Below are positions 23,375 through 32,202 of a stretch of 42,529 nt of DNA, one piece after another. A program made the translations under genes and the position numbers. Positions within the stretch are counted from its first letter, which is position 1. The number at the start of each line of letters is the position of its first letter. Source of the DNA: a virus; IMG/VR virus record IMGVR_UViG_3300008050_000100, positions 1 through 42,529 of that record; one strand, written 5' to 3'. The notes beneath the pieces are model-generated. The model was not told where the DNA came from and made no database searches. It was given only the letters and a program-made list of their open reading frames with translations.

Positions 23375-26300
23375 ATGGCGAACCTGAATCCACAAGGAGA
23401 GTTCGCGGCGCTGAAGGCGCGCGTCAAGGAGACTCTCGAGAGGCAGTTCCCCTTCGAAGGCCGGAAGCACCGGCTAGAGCTGCTGTCTGTGGAGGTCATG
23501 GACTCGGACACTCCTGGTTCCAGTCTTCACATCGACAACGTGAAGGCCCAGCAAGATGCCAAGGAGGGCGGGAGAACGTGGGCGGTGCCCGTTCGGGCGT
23601 CTTTGCGCCTGGTGGATGTCGAGACCGGTGCGGAGATTGACTCTGCACGCCTGACGCTCCTGCGCCTACCCAAGCTGACCAAGAGGTACTCGTACATCGT
23701 GGAGGGCCACGAGCGTCAGCACGACTCGGTGTTTCGCCTCCGCTCACGTCCGTACCATTTCGTAGCGGGCAGCGGGAAGGTGCTTGCTCGGTGGAACTTG
23801 GCGAAGGGGCTGGGATTCGACATCAACATCAATCGCGCCACCGGCGCCATGAAGATGCGACTCAGTTCTTCAAACATCCCGATGTACTCCATTCTCAAGG
23901 TACTGGGTGTGTCTGACACCCGTATGGAGCGTGCGTGGGGCCCTGAAGTTCTTCGCGCGAACATGAAGGGAGCTCGGCAACGTGAAGATGTTCTGAAGGC
24001 GTACAAGGCCCTCAAGAGGCCGGTCAAAGGGGAGGCTCCGCCTACGGAAGCGGATGCTACCGCCTTTGTCCGCAAGGCCTTTCTTACGGGGACGGAGGTC
24101 CGTCCGGACGCGATGCTCTCAGCCTTTGGGAAGGAGTTCACCCATGTGAATGGGGAGAACCTGCTGTTGTCCACCAAGAAGGTACTGGGAATCAGCAGCG
24201 GAAAGGAGAAGCCCGACGATCGACAGTCCTTGGCGGCCAAGGACATCTTCGGGACGGCGGACTTCATTGTGGAGGCCCTCGACAAGAAGGCGTGGGAGAT
24301 CAAGCGTAGGATTCAGGCAAACCTGGACCGGAAGACCAAGGTCTCGGACATCATCTCCCCCTATGCGTACACCAAGATCCTCTCGAGCGTCTTCCGTCCC
24401 TCCCAGCGTCCGGACCAGACCAACCCGTTGCAGTTCGTCTCTGGCTATCTACGTACTACGATTCGTGGCGGAGACTTCGGCGGGGTGGCGGGGGAGCAGG
24501 TCAACCTGGACAAGGATAAGCGGATCAGCCCTTCCCACCTGGGTTTTTTGGACGTCGTCCAGACACCCGAGTGTTGGCCCCCGTACGCAGAGGTGTTCAC
24601 TAGAGAAGGCTGGAGGCGATGGGATAGTGTCGGGGAGAATACTCGGTTCCTGTGCCGGGAAGGCGAGCACGCCTTTTTTGCAGAGGCAAAGAGACTCCAT
24701 GTCAGCGAGTACAGTGGGCTCTTGTACTGTCTGGACCAGGGGAAGATCGCCTATGAGGTGACTCCGAACCACCGAATGTGGGTAAATACTCCCTGGCGGC
24801 CGGACGAGTGGAGGTTCGTTACCGCCGATAGGGTTCACGGGAAGGATCGAAGATTCGATACGGGTCACGGGCTTGTTCGTGGCGGGGAGCTTTGTAGCTT
24901 CTCCCTTCCTGTAGTCGAGGGGAACAACTCGTCCAAAAACGTCACGGAACCCATTGATATGACGGACTGGGCCGAGTTTATGGGGTGGTTCCTTTCCGAG
25001 GGGTCTTGCTACTTCAGGGAGGCAGGGAAGGCGTCTAGGTACAACGTCAGAATTCATCAAGTCAAGAAAGCCCATCCCAATGAGTACGCCCGGATCGGCG
25101 CGCTTTTGGACAGGCTGCCGTTCGATCATCACTGGGACGGGGAGGACAAGTGCCTGTCCATCACGACGAAGCAGCTTGCCTCCTACTGCTCGAAGTTTGG
25201 TAAGGCGCACGAGAAGTTCATCCCCGACTACCTCTTTGACGCGCACGAGGACGCCAGAGAGGCGCTGTTGGAGGCGTTGCTCCTAGGAGACGGGCGCATT
25301 GGCTCTGTTCGAAAAAACGGCAGGAGCTACAAGCAACTTGTATACACGACTACCAGCGAAACGTTGGCCCGGGACGTAGAGCGTCTAGCGGTGTCTTTGG
25401 GCTACCCGACTCGGATTAGTTCCTACGAGGACAAGAGAGAAGAGAGATACCTAGCGACGTTCGAGGTAAGGTTGCTTCAGCACAGGTACCGGACCGCTCG
25501 TGCTCGTCACCCGAACTACCCCGCCAAGTACGAGACCAAGCCCTACTCCGGGAAGGTCTACTGCGCGACAGTTGAGGGCGGGCAGCTTTATTGTCGAATG
25601 CCCGGCAAGGTAGGTTTTTGGTCGGGCAACTCGGAAGATACGGGGATTGCCCTTCATCTCCCCCTCGGTGCCCGGAAGGTAGGTAACGACCTTCACACCA
25701 GTGTTTACGACCGGCGGAAAGGTGAGTGGGTCCACGATGCGACCCCCGCTATTCTGGAGCGCTCTGTTGTCGCATTCCCCGACCAAGTACGGTGGGAAAA
25801 GGGTAAGCCGGTCCCGCTTTCGGATGAGGTAACCGTCTACGACTCCGACAAGCGCACCGCCCAGAAGGCGTGGAAAGACGTCGACTACGTCTTGTCTTCT
25901 CCGAAGGCGATGTTGTCGTTCTCGGCCAACCTCATCCCGTTCTTGCAGAACAACAACGGGAACCGGGCCATGACGGCCGCGAAGCAACAGGAGCAGGCGG
26001 TCTCGTTGGTGCACCGTGAGGCGCCGCTGGTGCAGTCCAAGACGGACGGGAAGGCTACCTTCGAGCAAGTGTTGGGAGGGGTGAACGCGCACTTGGCACC
26101 GATTGCGGGAACTGTGTCGCGCATTACCAAGGAAGAGATCGTCATCACGGGTGCCCGCGGAAAGAAGGCAGCAGTCTCGCTCTACAACCACTTCTCGCTT
26201 AACGGCGGGAAGAACATGATCCACGCAGAGCCGGTAGTGAAGGTCGGCGACGTCGTGAAGAAGCACCAGTTGGTGGCAGATACGAACTTCACCAAAGACG

Positions 26301-29300
26301 GAGTCCTGGCGCTCGGGACGAACATCCGTGTGGCCTACCTGCCGTTCCACGGGCTCAACTTCGAAGACGGCATTGTGGTGTCGGAGTCCGCAGCGAAGAA
26401 GCTCACATCGTTGCATCTCCACGCTGAGTCGCTTCGCATGTTCCCCGGGTACGTCCTCGATAAGAAGCGATGGGCCGACTACTCTCTGCCCGAGAAGGCG
26501 TCAGGCGCGCGCCTTTCGAAGCTGGACGACCGGGGCATCATCCGCCCAGGGGAGACAGTGGAGCACGGGGATGTCCTCGTGGCGGCACTGGCACCTACGG
26601 AACCGGACTCTGCGGTGGCTCGCGACCTGGCCAACATCCGTCGGTCACTGGTAAAGGACTACGCAGACCGTTCCTTGGTTTGGGACCACGACCACGGCGG
26701 GAAAGTCATCCGGGTCTCAAGCTCGAAGGACAAGATCACCGTCTATGTTCGAACTGAGGAACGTCTACGTACGGGGGACAAGCTCTCCGGTCGGCACGGT
26801 AACAAGGGCATCGTGTCTCGGGTGATCTCCGACCACGACATGCCCAAGGACAAGGATGGGAAGCCAGTACACGTTCTACTGAACCCCGCCGGAGTCCCCA
26901 GCCGCATGAACGTCGGGCAGGTCCTCGAGACCGCGGCGTCCAAGCTGGGCAAGAAGAAGGGCAAGGCATTTGTCACTGAGAACTTCCGCCCCGGTGCTGA
27001 CTACGCCCAGGAAGTGAAGGACGCGCTCAAGAAGGAAGGCCTTTCGGATACCGAGGAGCTCTTTGACGCTGAGTCCGGGAGGTCCCTCGGCCAGGTGATG
27101 GTGGGCGACCAGTACATCTTGAAGCTGCACCACATGGTCGCCAAGAAGATGACCGCACGATCTTACGGCGGCGCGTACTCCGCCCACGGCGCACCCCCCT
27201 CGGGCTCGGGTATTCCGGGAGGCGGTCAGAAGTTCGACCAGCTCCTCACGTACGCGATGCTCGCACACGGAGCCAAGCACAACATCCGAGAGGCCGCCAC
27301 GTACAAGAGCGACGTCGACCAGGATGACGTGTGGGTGGCGATCATGACCGGCAGGCCTCTTCCCGACCCCCGTCCGTCCCGCGCGATGCACAACTTCGTG
27401 CAGCTCTTGAAGGCTATGGGGATTCACGCGGAGAAGAAGGGGGACAAGTATCTCCTGGCTCCGATGACCGACAAGCAGACGGAGGCGATTAGCAACGGGG
27501 CACTCAGTGCGCCTAGCAAGACTCTCTGGGGCAGGGGGGAGCGAATCCTCGAGGAGAAGGGAGGCCTGTTTGACCCCAAGCTCACCGGGGGTTTGAACGA
27601 GAAGGGGCAGTACTGGTCCCACATTGACTTGGCGATTCGAATCCCCAACCCTATTTTCGAAACGCCGATTCGCTCGCTCCTGGGAGTCACGAAGCCGGAG
27701 TTCGAGGCGTTGGTGGGGCCCAAGAGCTCGAAGGGCTTCGAGGAAATCACCGAGAGGCTGTCGGCCATTGACGTGGGGGCAGAGCTGAAGAAGTCCGAGG
27801 CGGCCTTGCCGAAGCTCAAGGGTGCGCCGCTAGACCGTATGTACCGCAAGACCCGCTATCTTCAGGCGCTGCAGAAGCTGGGGGTCTCCCCCCTTGAGGC
27901 GTACACGAACAAGAAGATCCCCGTGCTCCCGCCTGCGGTACGCCCCATCTCTCTGGGCCCTACGGGGGACCTGATTACGGACGACCTGAACACGATCTAC
28001 CGTTCGGTTGGGCAGATCAACGAGCAGCTCCATAGTACGGACCCCGCCACCCCCGCGTCGAAGGTGCAGGCCATGCGCGCTCACCTGTACGACGCCGTGA
28101 GGGCGCTGCGTATTTCAGGCCTCGATCTGGGGGAGGGGGCCAAGACGCGACACCACCGCGGGCTCCTCGAGAAGGTGAAGGGTACTTCTCCCAAGACCTC
28201 TTTCTTCCAGGGCACGGTGCTCTCTCGCCGCCAGGACCTCTCTGCTCGGTCCACTATCGTTCCCGAGCCCAACATGAGCTTGGACGAGGTGGGGGTTCCC
28301 CTGCCGGTAGCCATGGAGATGTACAAGCCTTTCGTTGTTCGCGTCCTAAAGCAAGAGTACGGCTACACGCCTTACAAGGCGCTGAGGTCGATCCGGAAGA
28401 ACGAGAGTGTAGCCGTTGATGCGCTGCACAAGGTGGTCGCACAGCGGCCTGTGATCATGAAGCGTGACCCGGCGCTGCACAAGGCCTCCGCCATGGCGTT
28501 CCGCCCTCGGATCGTCAGTGGCAAGGCCATCGCACTCCACCCCTTGGTTACTGGGGGGTTCAACGCAGACTTCGACGGCGACGCCATGGCGCTGTTCGTT
28601 CCGGTTTCGGAGAAAGCGGTGGACGAGGCGTATGGGATGCTTCCGTCCAAGAACCTATTCTCCCCGACCCACGGCGGTTTGATGACCGTTCCGGGACAGG
28701 ACTCCCTCTTGGGGCTCTACCAGGCCACGGGGTGGGAAGTGAAGAAGCCCGCGAAGAAGCTGACGAGGAAGGAGGCGGTGCTCCAGGTGCATTCTGGCGC
28801 GCTCGGGCCCAACGAAGTCGTGTCGGTTAGCGGCAAAGATACGACGGGCGGGCGGCTGATGTTGGCGGACTCTCTGCCACCTGCGATGCGTAACGATTCG
28901 GCGCTGCTCTACGATGCGACCTTCCGTCTGGATAAGCGAGGCCTCAAGAAGATGCTGTCGAGAGTGGCCCGTGCGCACCCGGAGCACTTCGCGAAGACCG
29001 TGGACAAGTGGAAAGACCACGGGAACCGGCTCTCGTATCTTCACGGGAGTTCGTTCTCCCTCGATGACTTCCACGACGGTAAAACGCTGCGTGAGGAGAT
29101 CTTGGCCCCGGTGAAAGCGGAAGAGAAGCGTATCCGGAGCCGGAGAATCTCGAAGAACCGGCGAGACGCGTTGATCGTCGATCTGTACCAAAAGGCCGGC
29201 AAGGAGATGAAGCGACGAGGCGAGGCTCGGTACGAGTCTTCGTCGAACCGTATCTACGAGTGGGCTGCTTCCGGAGCTCGCGGCGGATGGCGTCAGTTCG

Positions 29301-30601
29301 TCCAGCTGGTGATGGGTCCACTGTTGGTCAACGACCCGCAGAACAACCCAGTACCTCTGCCCATCACCAAGTCGTTCGGCGAGGGTTTGTCTTTCTCCGA
29401 GTACTGGACCTCGATGCACGGAGCGCGAAAGGGAACGCTGGACCGTGCCCAGGGGACTCGAGATCCTGGTGCGCTGACGAAGGAGATCGTCAACACGGTC
29501 ATCAATTACCAAGTGACATCAGACGACTGTGGTACGGCGAACGGCATCGCGATGTCGCCTACTGAGGCAGATTTGGTTGGGCGCTATTTGGCGAAGGACG
29601 TCAAGCCGTCGGGAACCGGAGTTCTTCGCGCCGGCACTCTGGTTACGGGGCAGATTCGAACTCAGCTCCGAAACGCCAACGTAGCCAAGGTCGTGGTTCG
29701 CTCCCCACTGCGGTGTGAACAGTCCCGGGGGATTTGCGCTACGTGCTTCGGGTTGGGGGAGCGCGGGAAGCTGCACTCGGTCGGCACCAACATCGGCGTC
29801 ATTGCGGGACAGGCGCTGGGCGAGCCCGTAACGCAGCTCACGATGAAGACGTTCCACACGGGCGGCACCGTCGGGGGTAGCTCTGACGTTGTGGATGCGT
29901 TCAGTCGCGTGAAGCAGTTGTTCGCGGTCCCCAAGACGCTCCCCGGGTCTGCAGTAGTCTCCGAAGTAGACGGAACGGTGACCAAGGTGGCGCCGGCGGG
30001 CACGGGTGGTTGGAGTGTTTTCGTGGGGCGAAAGGAGCACCACATTCCTGCAGACAGGAACAAGCTCCCGACTGTCGTACTTGGGGCGCCTATCAAGAAG
30101 GGGGCCCCGCTATCTTCAGGCCCCATCAACCCCCACGACATCCTTCGTCACTCGCGGAACATGAACGTGGTCAGGAACTTCTTGGCTACCGAGCTCGACC
30201 AGGCGTACAACAGCTCGGGGCGGTTGACCGACCGCAGAAACATCGAGACGGTGGTGCGTGCGTCCACCAACTTGGCCCGGGTGCTGGATGCTCCCGGCCA
30301 CCCCGAGTACCTACGGGGGCAGAAGGTTCCGCTGTCCGAGCTCGAGGCGGCAAACAAGGCGGCGAAGCTCGAGGGACGTCCGCAGGTCAAGTATGAGCCG
30401 TTGCTACGGCGCATGGACCGCATGCCGCTGGACGGACGGGAAGATTGGCTGCAGCGCCTGAACTTCCAGCGAGTGCAGGAGACGCTGTCTGAAGGGGCGG
30501 CGCAGAAGTGGACTTCGGATATCCACGGGTCTACGATTGCAGGAATCGCTCACGGCGCGGAGTTCGGCTTTGCCCCGCCAAAGGCTAAGCGTAGGAGATA
30601 G
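23375..30601 (+). CDS. rpoBC: Fused beta-beta' RNA polymerase with intein
   Basis: One 2408-residue chain carries both catalytic subunits. The beta part shows the GDKLSGRHGNKG block at 1134-1145 and ends with the C-terminal SRAMHNFVQLLKAMGI segment near 1335-1350; beta' starts within about 20 residues. Beta' has VLPPAVRP near 1517, LSRRQDLSAR near 1616, the NADFDGD metal motif at 1730-1736 (Asp1732, 1734, 1736), and the second zinc site (Cys2052, 2114, 2121, 2124). The first beta' zinc site is missing. An intein fills 400-752; spliced, the enzyme is 2055 residues. Start ATG 23375 has AGAGGCGG upstream. The gene lies inside the virion block, so the enzyme may be packaged and inject with the DNA; this is inference. 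No sigma gene is in the window. Confidence 0.95.
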   Translation: MANLNPQGEFAALKARVKETLERQFPFEGRKHRLELLSVEVMDSDTPGSSLHIDNVKAQQDAKEGGRTWAVPVRASLRLVDVETGAEIDSARLTLLRLPKLTKRYSYIVEGHERQHDSVFRLRSRPYHFVAGSGKVLARWNLAKGLGFDININRATGAMKMRLSSSNIPMYSILKVLGVSDTRMERAWGPEVLRANMKGARQREDVLKAYKALKRPVKGEAPPTEADATAFVRKAFLTGTEVRPDAMLSAFGKEFTHVNGENLLLSTKKVLGISSGKEKPDDRQSLAAKDIFGTADFIVEALDKKAWEIKRRIQANLDRKTKVSDIISPYAYTKILSSVFRPSQRPDQTNPLQFVSGYLRTTIRGGDFGGVAGEQVNLDKDKRISPSHLGFLDVVQTPECWPPYAEVFTREGWRRWDSVGENTRFLCREGEHAFFAEAKRLHVSEYSGLLYCLDQGKIAYEVTPNHRMWVNTPWRPDEWRFVTADRVHGKDRRFDTGHGLVRGGELCSFSLPVVEGNNSSKNVTEPIDMTDWAEFMGWFLSEGSCYFREAGKASRYNVRIHQVKKAHPNEYARIGALLDRLPFDHHWDGEDKCLSITTKQLASYCSKFGKAHEKFIPDYLFDAHEDAREALLEALLLGDGRIGSVRKNGRSYKQLVYTTTSETLARDVERLAVSLGYPTRISSYEDKREERYLATFEVRLLQHRYRTARARHPNYPAKYETKPYSGKVYCATVEGGQLYCRMPGKVGFWSGNSEDTGIALHLPLGARKVGNDLHTSVYDRRKGEWVHDATPAILERSVVAFPDQVRWEKGKPVPLSDEVTVYDSDKRTAQKAWKDVDYVLSSPKAMLSFSANLIPFLQNNNGNRAMTAAKQQEQAVSLVHREAPLVQSKTDGKATFEQVLGGVNAHLAPIAGTVSRITKEEIVITGARGKKAAVSLYNHFSLNGGKNMIHAEPVVKVGDVVKKHQLVADTNFTKDGVLALGTNIRVAYLPFHGLNFEDGIVVSESAAKKLTSLHLHAESLRMFPGYVLDKKRWADYSLPEKASGARLSKLDDRGIIRPGETVEHGDVLVAALAPTEPDSAVARDLANIRRSLVKDYADRSLVWDHDHGGKVIRVSSSKDKITVYVRTEERLRTGDKLSGRHGNKGIVSRVISDHDMPKDKDGKPVHVLLNPAGVPSRMNVGQVLETAASKLGKKKGKAFVTENFRPGADYAQEVKDALKKEGLSDTEELFDAESGRSLGQVMVGDQYILKLHHMVAKKMTARSYGGAYSAHGAPPSGSGIPGGGQKFDQLLTYAMLAHGAKHNIREAATYKSDVDQDDVWVAIMTGRPLPDPRPSRAMHNFVQLLKAMGIHAEKKGDKYLLAPMTDKQTEAISNGALSAPSKTLWGRGERILEEKGGLFDPKLTGGLNEKGQYWSHIDLAIRIPNPIFETPIRSLLGVTKPEFEALVGPKSSKGFEEITERLSAIDVGAELKKSEAALPKLKGAPLDRMYRKTRYLQALQKLGVSPLEAYTNKKIPVLPPAVRPISLGPTGDLITDDLNTIYRSVGQINEQLHSTDPATPASKVQAMRAHLYDAVRALRISGLDLGEGAKTRHHRGLLEKVKGTSPKTSFFQGTVLSRRQDLSARSTIVPEPNMSLDEVGVPLPVAMEMYKPFVVRVLKQEYGYTPYKALRSIRKNESVAVDALHKVVAQRPVIMKRDPALHKASAMAFRPRIVSGKAIALHPLVTGGFNADFDGDAMALFVPVSEKAVDEAYGMLPSKNLFSPTHGGLMTVPGQDSLLGLYQATGWEVKKPAKKLTRKEAVLQVHSGALGPNEVVSVSGKDTTGGRLMLADSLPPAMRNDSALLYDATFRLDKRGLKKMLSRVARAHPEHFAKTVDKWKDHGNRLSYLHGSSFSLDDFHDGKTLREEILAPVKAEEKRIRSRRISKNRRDALIVDLYQKAGKEMKRRGEARYESSSNRIYEWAASGARGGWRQFVQLVMGPLLVNDPQNNPVPLPITKSFGEGLSFSEYWTSMHGARKGTLDRAQGTRDPGALTKEIVNTVINYQVTSDDCGTANGIAMSPTEADLVGRYLAKDVKPSGTGVLRAGTLVTGQIRTQLRNANVAKVVVRSPLRCEQSRGICATCFGLGERGKLHSVGTNIGVIAGQALGEPVTQLTMKTFHTGGTVGGSSDVVDAFSRVKQLFAVPKTLPGSAVVSEVDGTVTKVAPAGTGGWSVFVGRKEHHIPADRNKLPTVVLGAPIKKGAPLSSGPINPHDILRHSRNMNVVRNFLATELDQAYNSSGRLTDRRNIETVVRASTNLARVLDAPGHPEYLRGQKVPLSELEAANKAAKLEGRPQVKYEPLLRRMDRMPLDGREDWLQRLNFQRVQETLSEGAAQKWTSDIHGSTIAGIAHGAEFGFAPPKAKRRR
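24572..25630 (+). mobile_element. Intein with LAGLIDADG endonuclease in rpoBC
   Basis: The 353-residue insert runs from Cys400 to Asn752, with Ser753 next. It has TPNH (Thr463-x2-His466), terminal Ser-Gly-Asn (penultimate His absent), and two endonuclease helices: MGWFLSEG near 536-543 and LLEALLLGDG near 631-640. It interrupts the segment corresponding to the conserved TPEGPNIGL site of beta; the joined extein reads QTPE/SEDTGIAL. Codons TGT at 24572-24574 and AAC at 25628-25630 confirm the ends. Confidence 0.92.
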
Positions 30602-31552
30602 ATGGCGCGCGATCTCACTGGCTTCGGACTCCGCCCCGCAGTTCTGCAATTAGCAGAGGTTGTGGAGGTGTTTCCAGATACGTGGACCATGTCTACACGT
30701 ACTTTGATTGGCGCGCGCACGTTCAAGGACATGTCGATCCCCAGCCTCTACATGCACCGGTTTGACGGGGAGGGAGCACACATCATGCCGGAGGTCGGCG
30801 CGCTCTGCCTTGTCGCTGTGATCTCGGAGAAGAACGCCCGCGCTGTAGCACTATGCTACCTCCCGCACCCCGGAGAGCAGGGAACTAATCGAGGGAACCG
30901 ACCCACAATGGCTCCGGGAGACGTGGTCCTGTCTACCCGAGACGGGAACGCAGTGCGTGTGCGGAGAGGCGGCGTAGTAGAGGTGGAGGCTACTCCTACC
31001 TGTCGCACGGTCTACCTCCCTATCCGCGGGAAGATCTTGCACATCGCGGAGACATACGAGATGCACGCTCTCGGCGGGTCTCTTGTGTGGGCAACCGGTG
31101 ACCCCGACGAGTCCCCTACCAAAGACAATACAAAGGCTACCCTCGCACTGAAGGTGAAGGACTTCGCCGAAGATAGCGTGACCGCGACTGATCTGTTGAT
31201 GGGCGGGGGAGATGGCGCCGAGTTGTCCGTCTTCCAGGGTGGCGCCGTATCCAGTGAATCTCTACGGCAGCTCGCTACCAGGGTGGCCATGACTCAGGGA
31301 GGCGATGTCGAAATCTCCGCCTCGGGAACAGTGACCATACACGGTACGGGGATTGCCGACGCAGGGATGGTGGAGAAGGTGATCCTTGGTGAGACGTTCT
31401 TGACGGACCTTATGACCATGTTGACCGCCCTCCAGGCGGGGCTTTCTTCCTTTGGTATCGTAGTTCCCGATATCGGGACGATGATCGGCAAGATCACATC
31501 GTCACTTGCTGCTGGAACTCCCTACCTCTCCAACAAGACGAAGACGCAGTAA
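30602..31552 (+). CDS. Baseplate-spike (gpV/gp5-like) candidate
   Basis: The product is 316 residues; its ATG follows the RNA polymerase TAG directly, with AGGAGAT as ribosome site. An N-terminal OB-like segment (GALCLVAVI) is followed by Gly/Val strands (GDVVLSTRDGNAVRVRRGG) and a C-terminal region with 'GGDVEISASGTVTIHG', the repeated short-strand pattern of the beta-helix stalk in gpV/gp5 spikes, then a helix and a hydrophobic tail. Such proteins sit at the tip of contractile tails. If right, the phage is a myovirus. The identification is by pattern only, not by specific residues. Confidence 0.5.
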   Translation: MARDLTGFGLRPAVLQLAEVVEVFPDTWTMSTRTLIGARTFKDMSIPSLYMHRFDGEGAHIMPEVGALCLVAVISEKNARAVALCYLPHPGEQGTNRGNRPTMAPGDVVLSTRDGNAVRVRRGGVVEVEATPTCRTVYLPIRGKILHIAETYEMHALGGSLVWATGDPDESPTKDNTKATLALKVKDFAEDSVTATDLLMGGGDGAELSVFQGGAVSSESLRQLATRVAMTQGGDVEISASGTVTIHGTGIADAGMVEKVILGETFLTDLMTMLTALQAGLSSFGIVVPDIGTMIGKITSSLAAGTPYLSNKTKTQ

Positions 31553-32160
31553 TGGCCATCAGCATCAGCGCCTTGAAGGCCCGTATCGACGCTGCAATGG
31601 AGGCGAACAACCCCGAGCTCTGGGACACCTACTTGGGGGACGACAAGCTGGATTGGATGACGGAGGCCATTGCCCGCGGAGTGGTCGAGGAGATTGAGGA
31701 CGGGGGAGTGGGCCCCGACTTGAAGCGGATGATCCTCCCGGGCAACGTCTCGAGTTCCTCGGCTACGCCAGGGGACACGGGGCTGTCCATGGAGGATTTG
31801 CAGTCTGGGACTCGCTATTGGTTCCGGGCCCATCTCTTCAAGACAGAGCAGTCCTCGGGTAACGGGATTGGCTTTGACTTCTCTGGTCTGGCGATGGACT
31901 ACTTCTACGCGGACTATCTGATTCGACGAAATAGCACAGGGGATGGCGCCATTCATGTGGGGTCGATAGGGTCAGTAGCAGAGATTACCTTCTCGTCGGA
32001 CGGTAGTACGTCTGTGCACGGAGTCACCTTGCAGGGTACCCTGAAGCCGTCTACGACCGGGGACCTGAGCCTACGGTTCAGGTCCAGCCTCAACGGGCAA
32101 GCGGTGGTTCTGCTGGAAGGGTCGTACATTGAGTGGGGCGAGCTCGCGGACGTGAGCTAG
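31552..32160 (+). CDS. Putative tail/baseplate structural protein
   Basis: The product is 202 residues, overlapping the previous stop (TAATG). The first third is helical and acidic; the remainder is beta-rich with Ser/Thr/Gly strands, for example 'VHGVTLQGTLKPST', and ends in Leu/Gly repeats. There is no Cys. The composition resembles tail and fibre-like virion proteins. I do not recognise a named family, so only a virion role is proposed, supported by its neighbours. Confidence 0.5.
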   Translation: MAISISALKARIDAAMEANNPELWDTYLGDDKLDWMTEAIARGVVEEIEDGGVGPDLKRMILPGNVSSSSATPGDTGLSMEDLQSGTRYWFRAHLFKTEQSSGNGIGFDFSGLAMDYFYADYLIRRNSTGDGAIHVGSIGSVAEITFSSDGSTSVHGVTLQGTLKPSTTGDLSLRFRSSLNGQAVVLLEGSYIEWGELADVS

Positions 32161-32202
32161 GATTGCCCCCTTGAGGATATACTTGGGTAGGACGGGAGAA
32201 AG

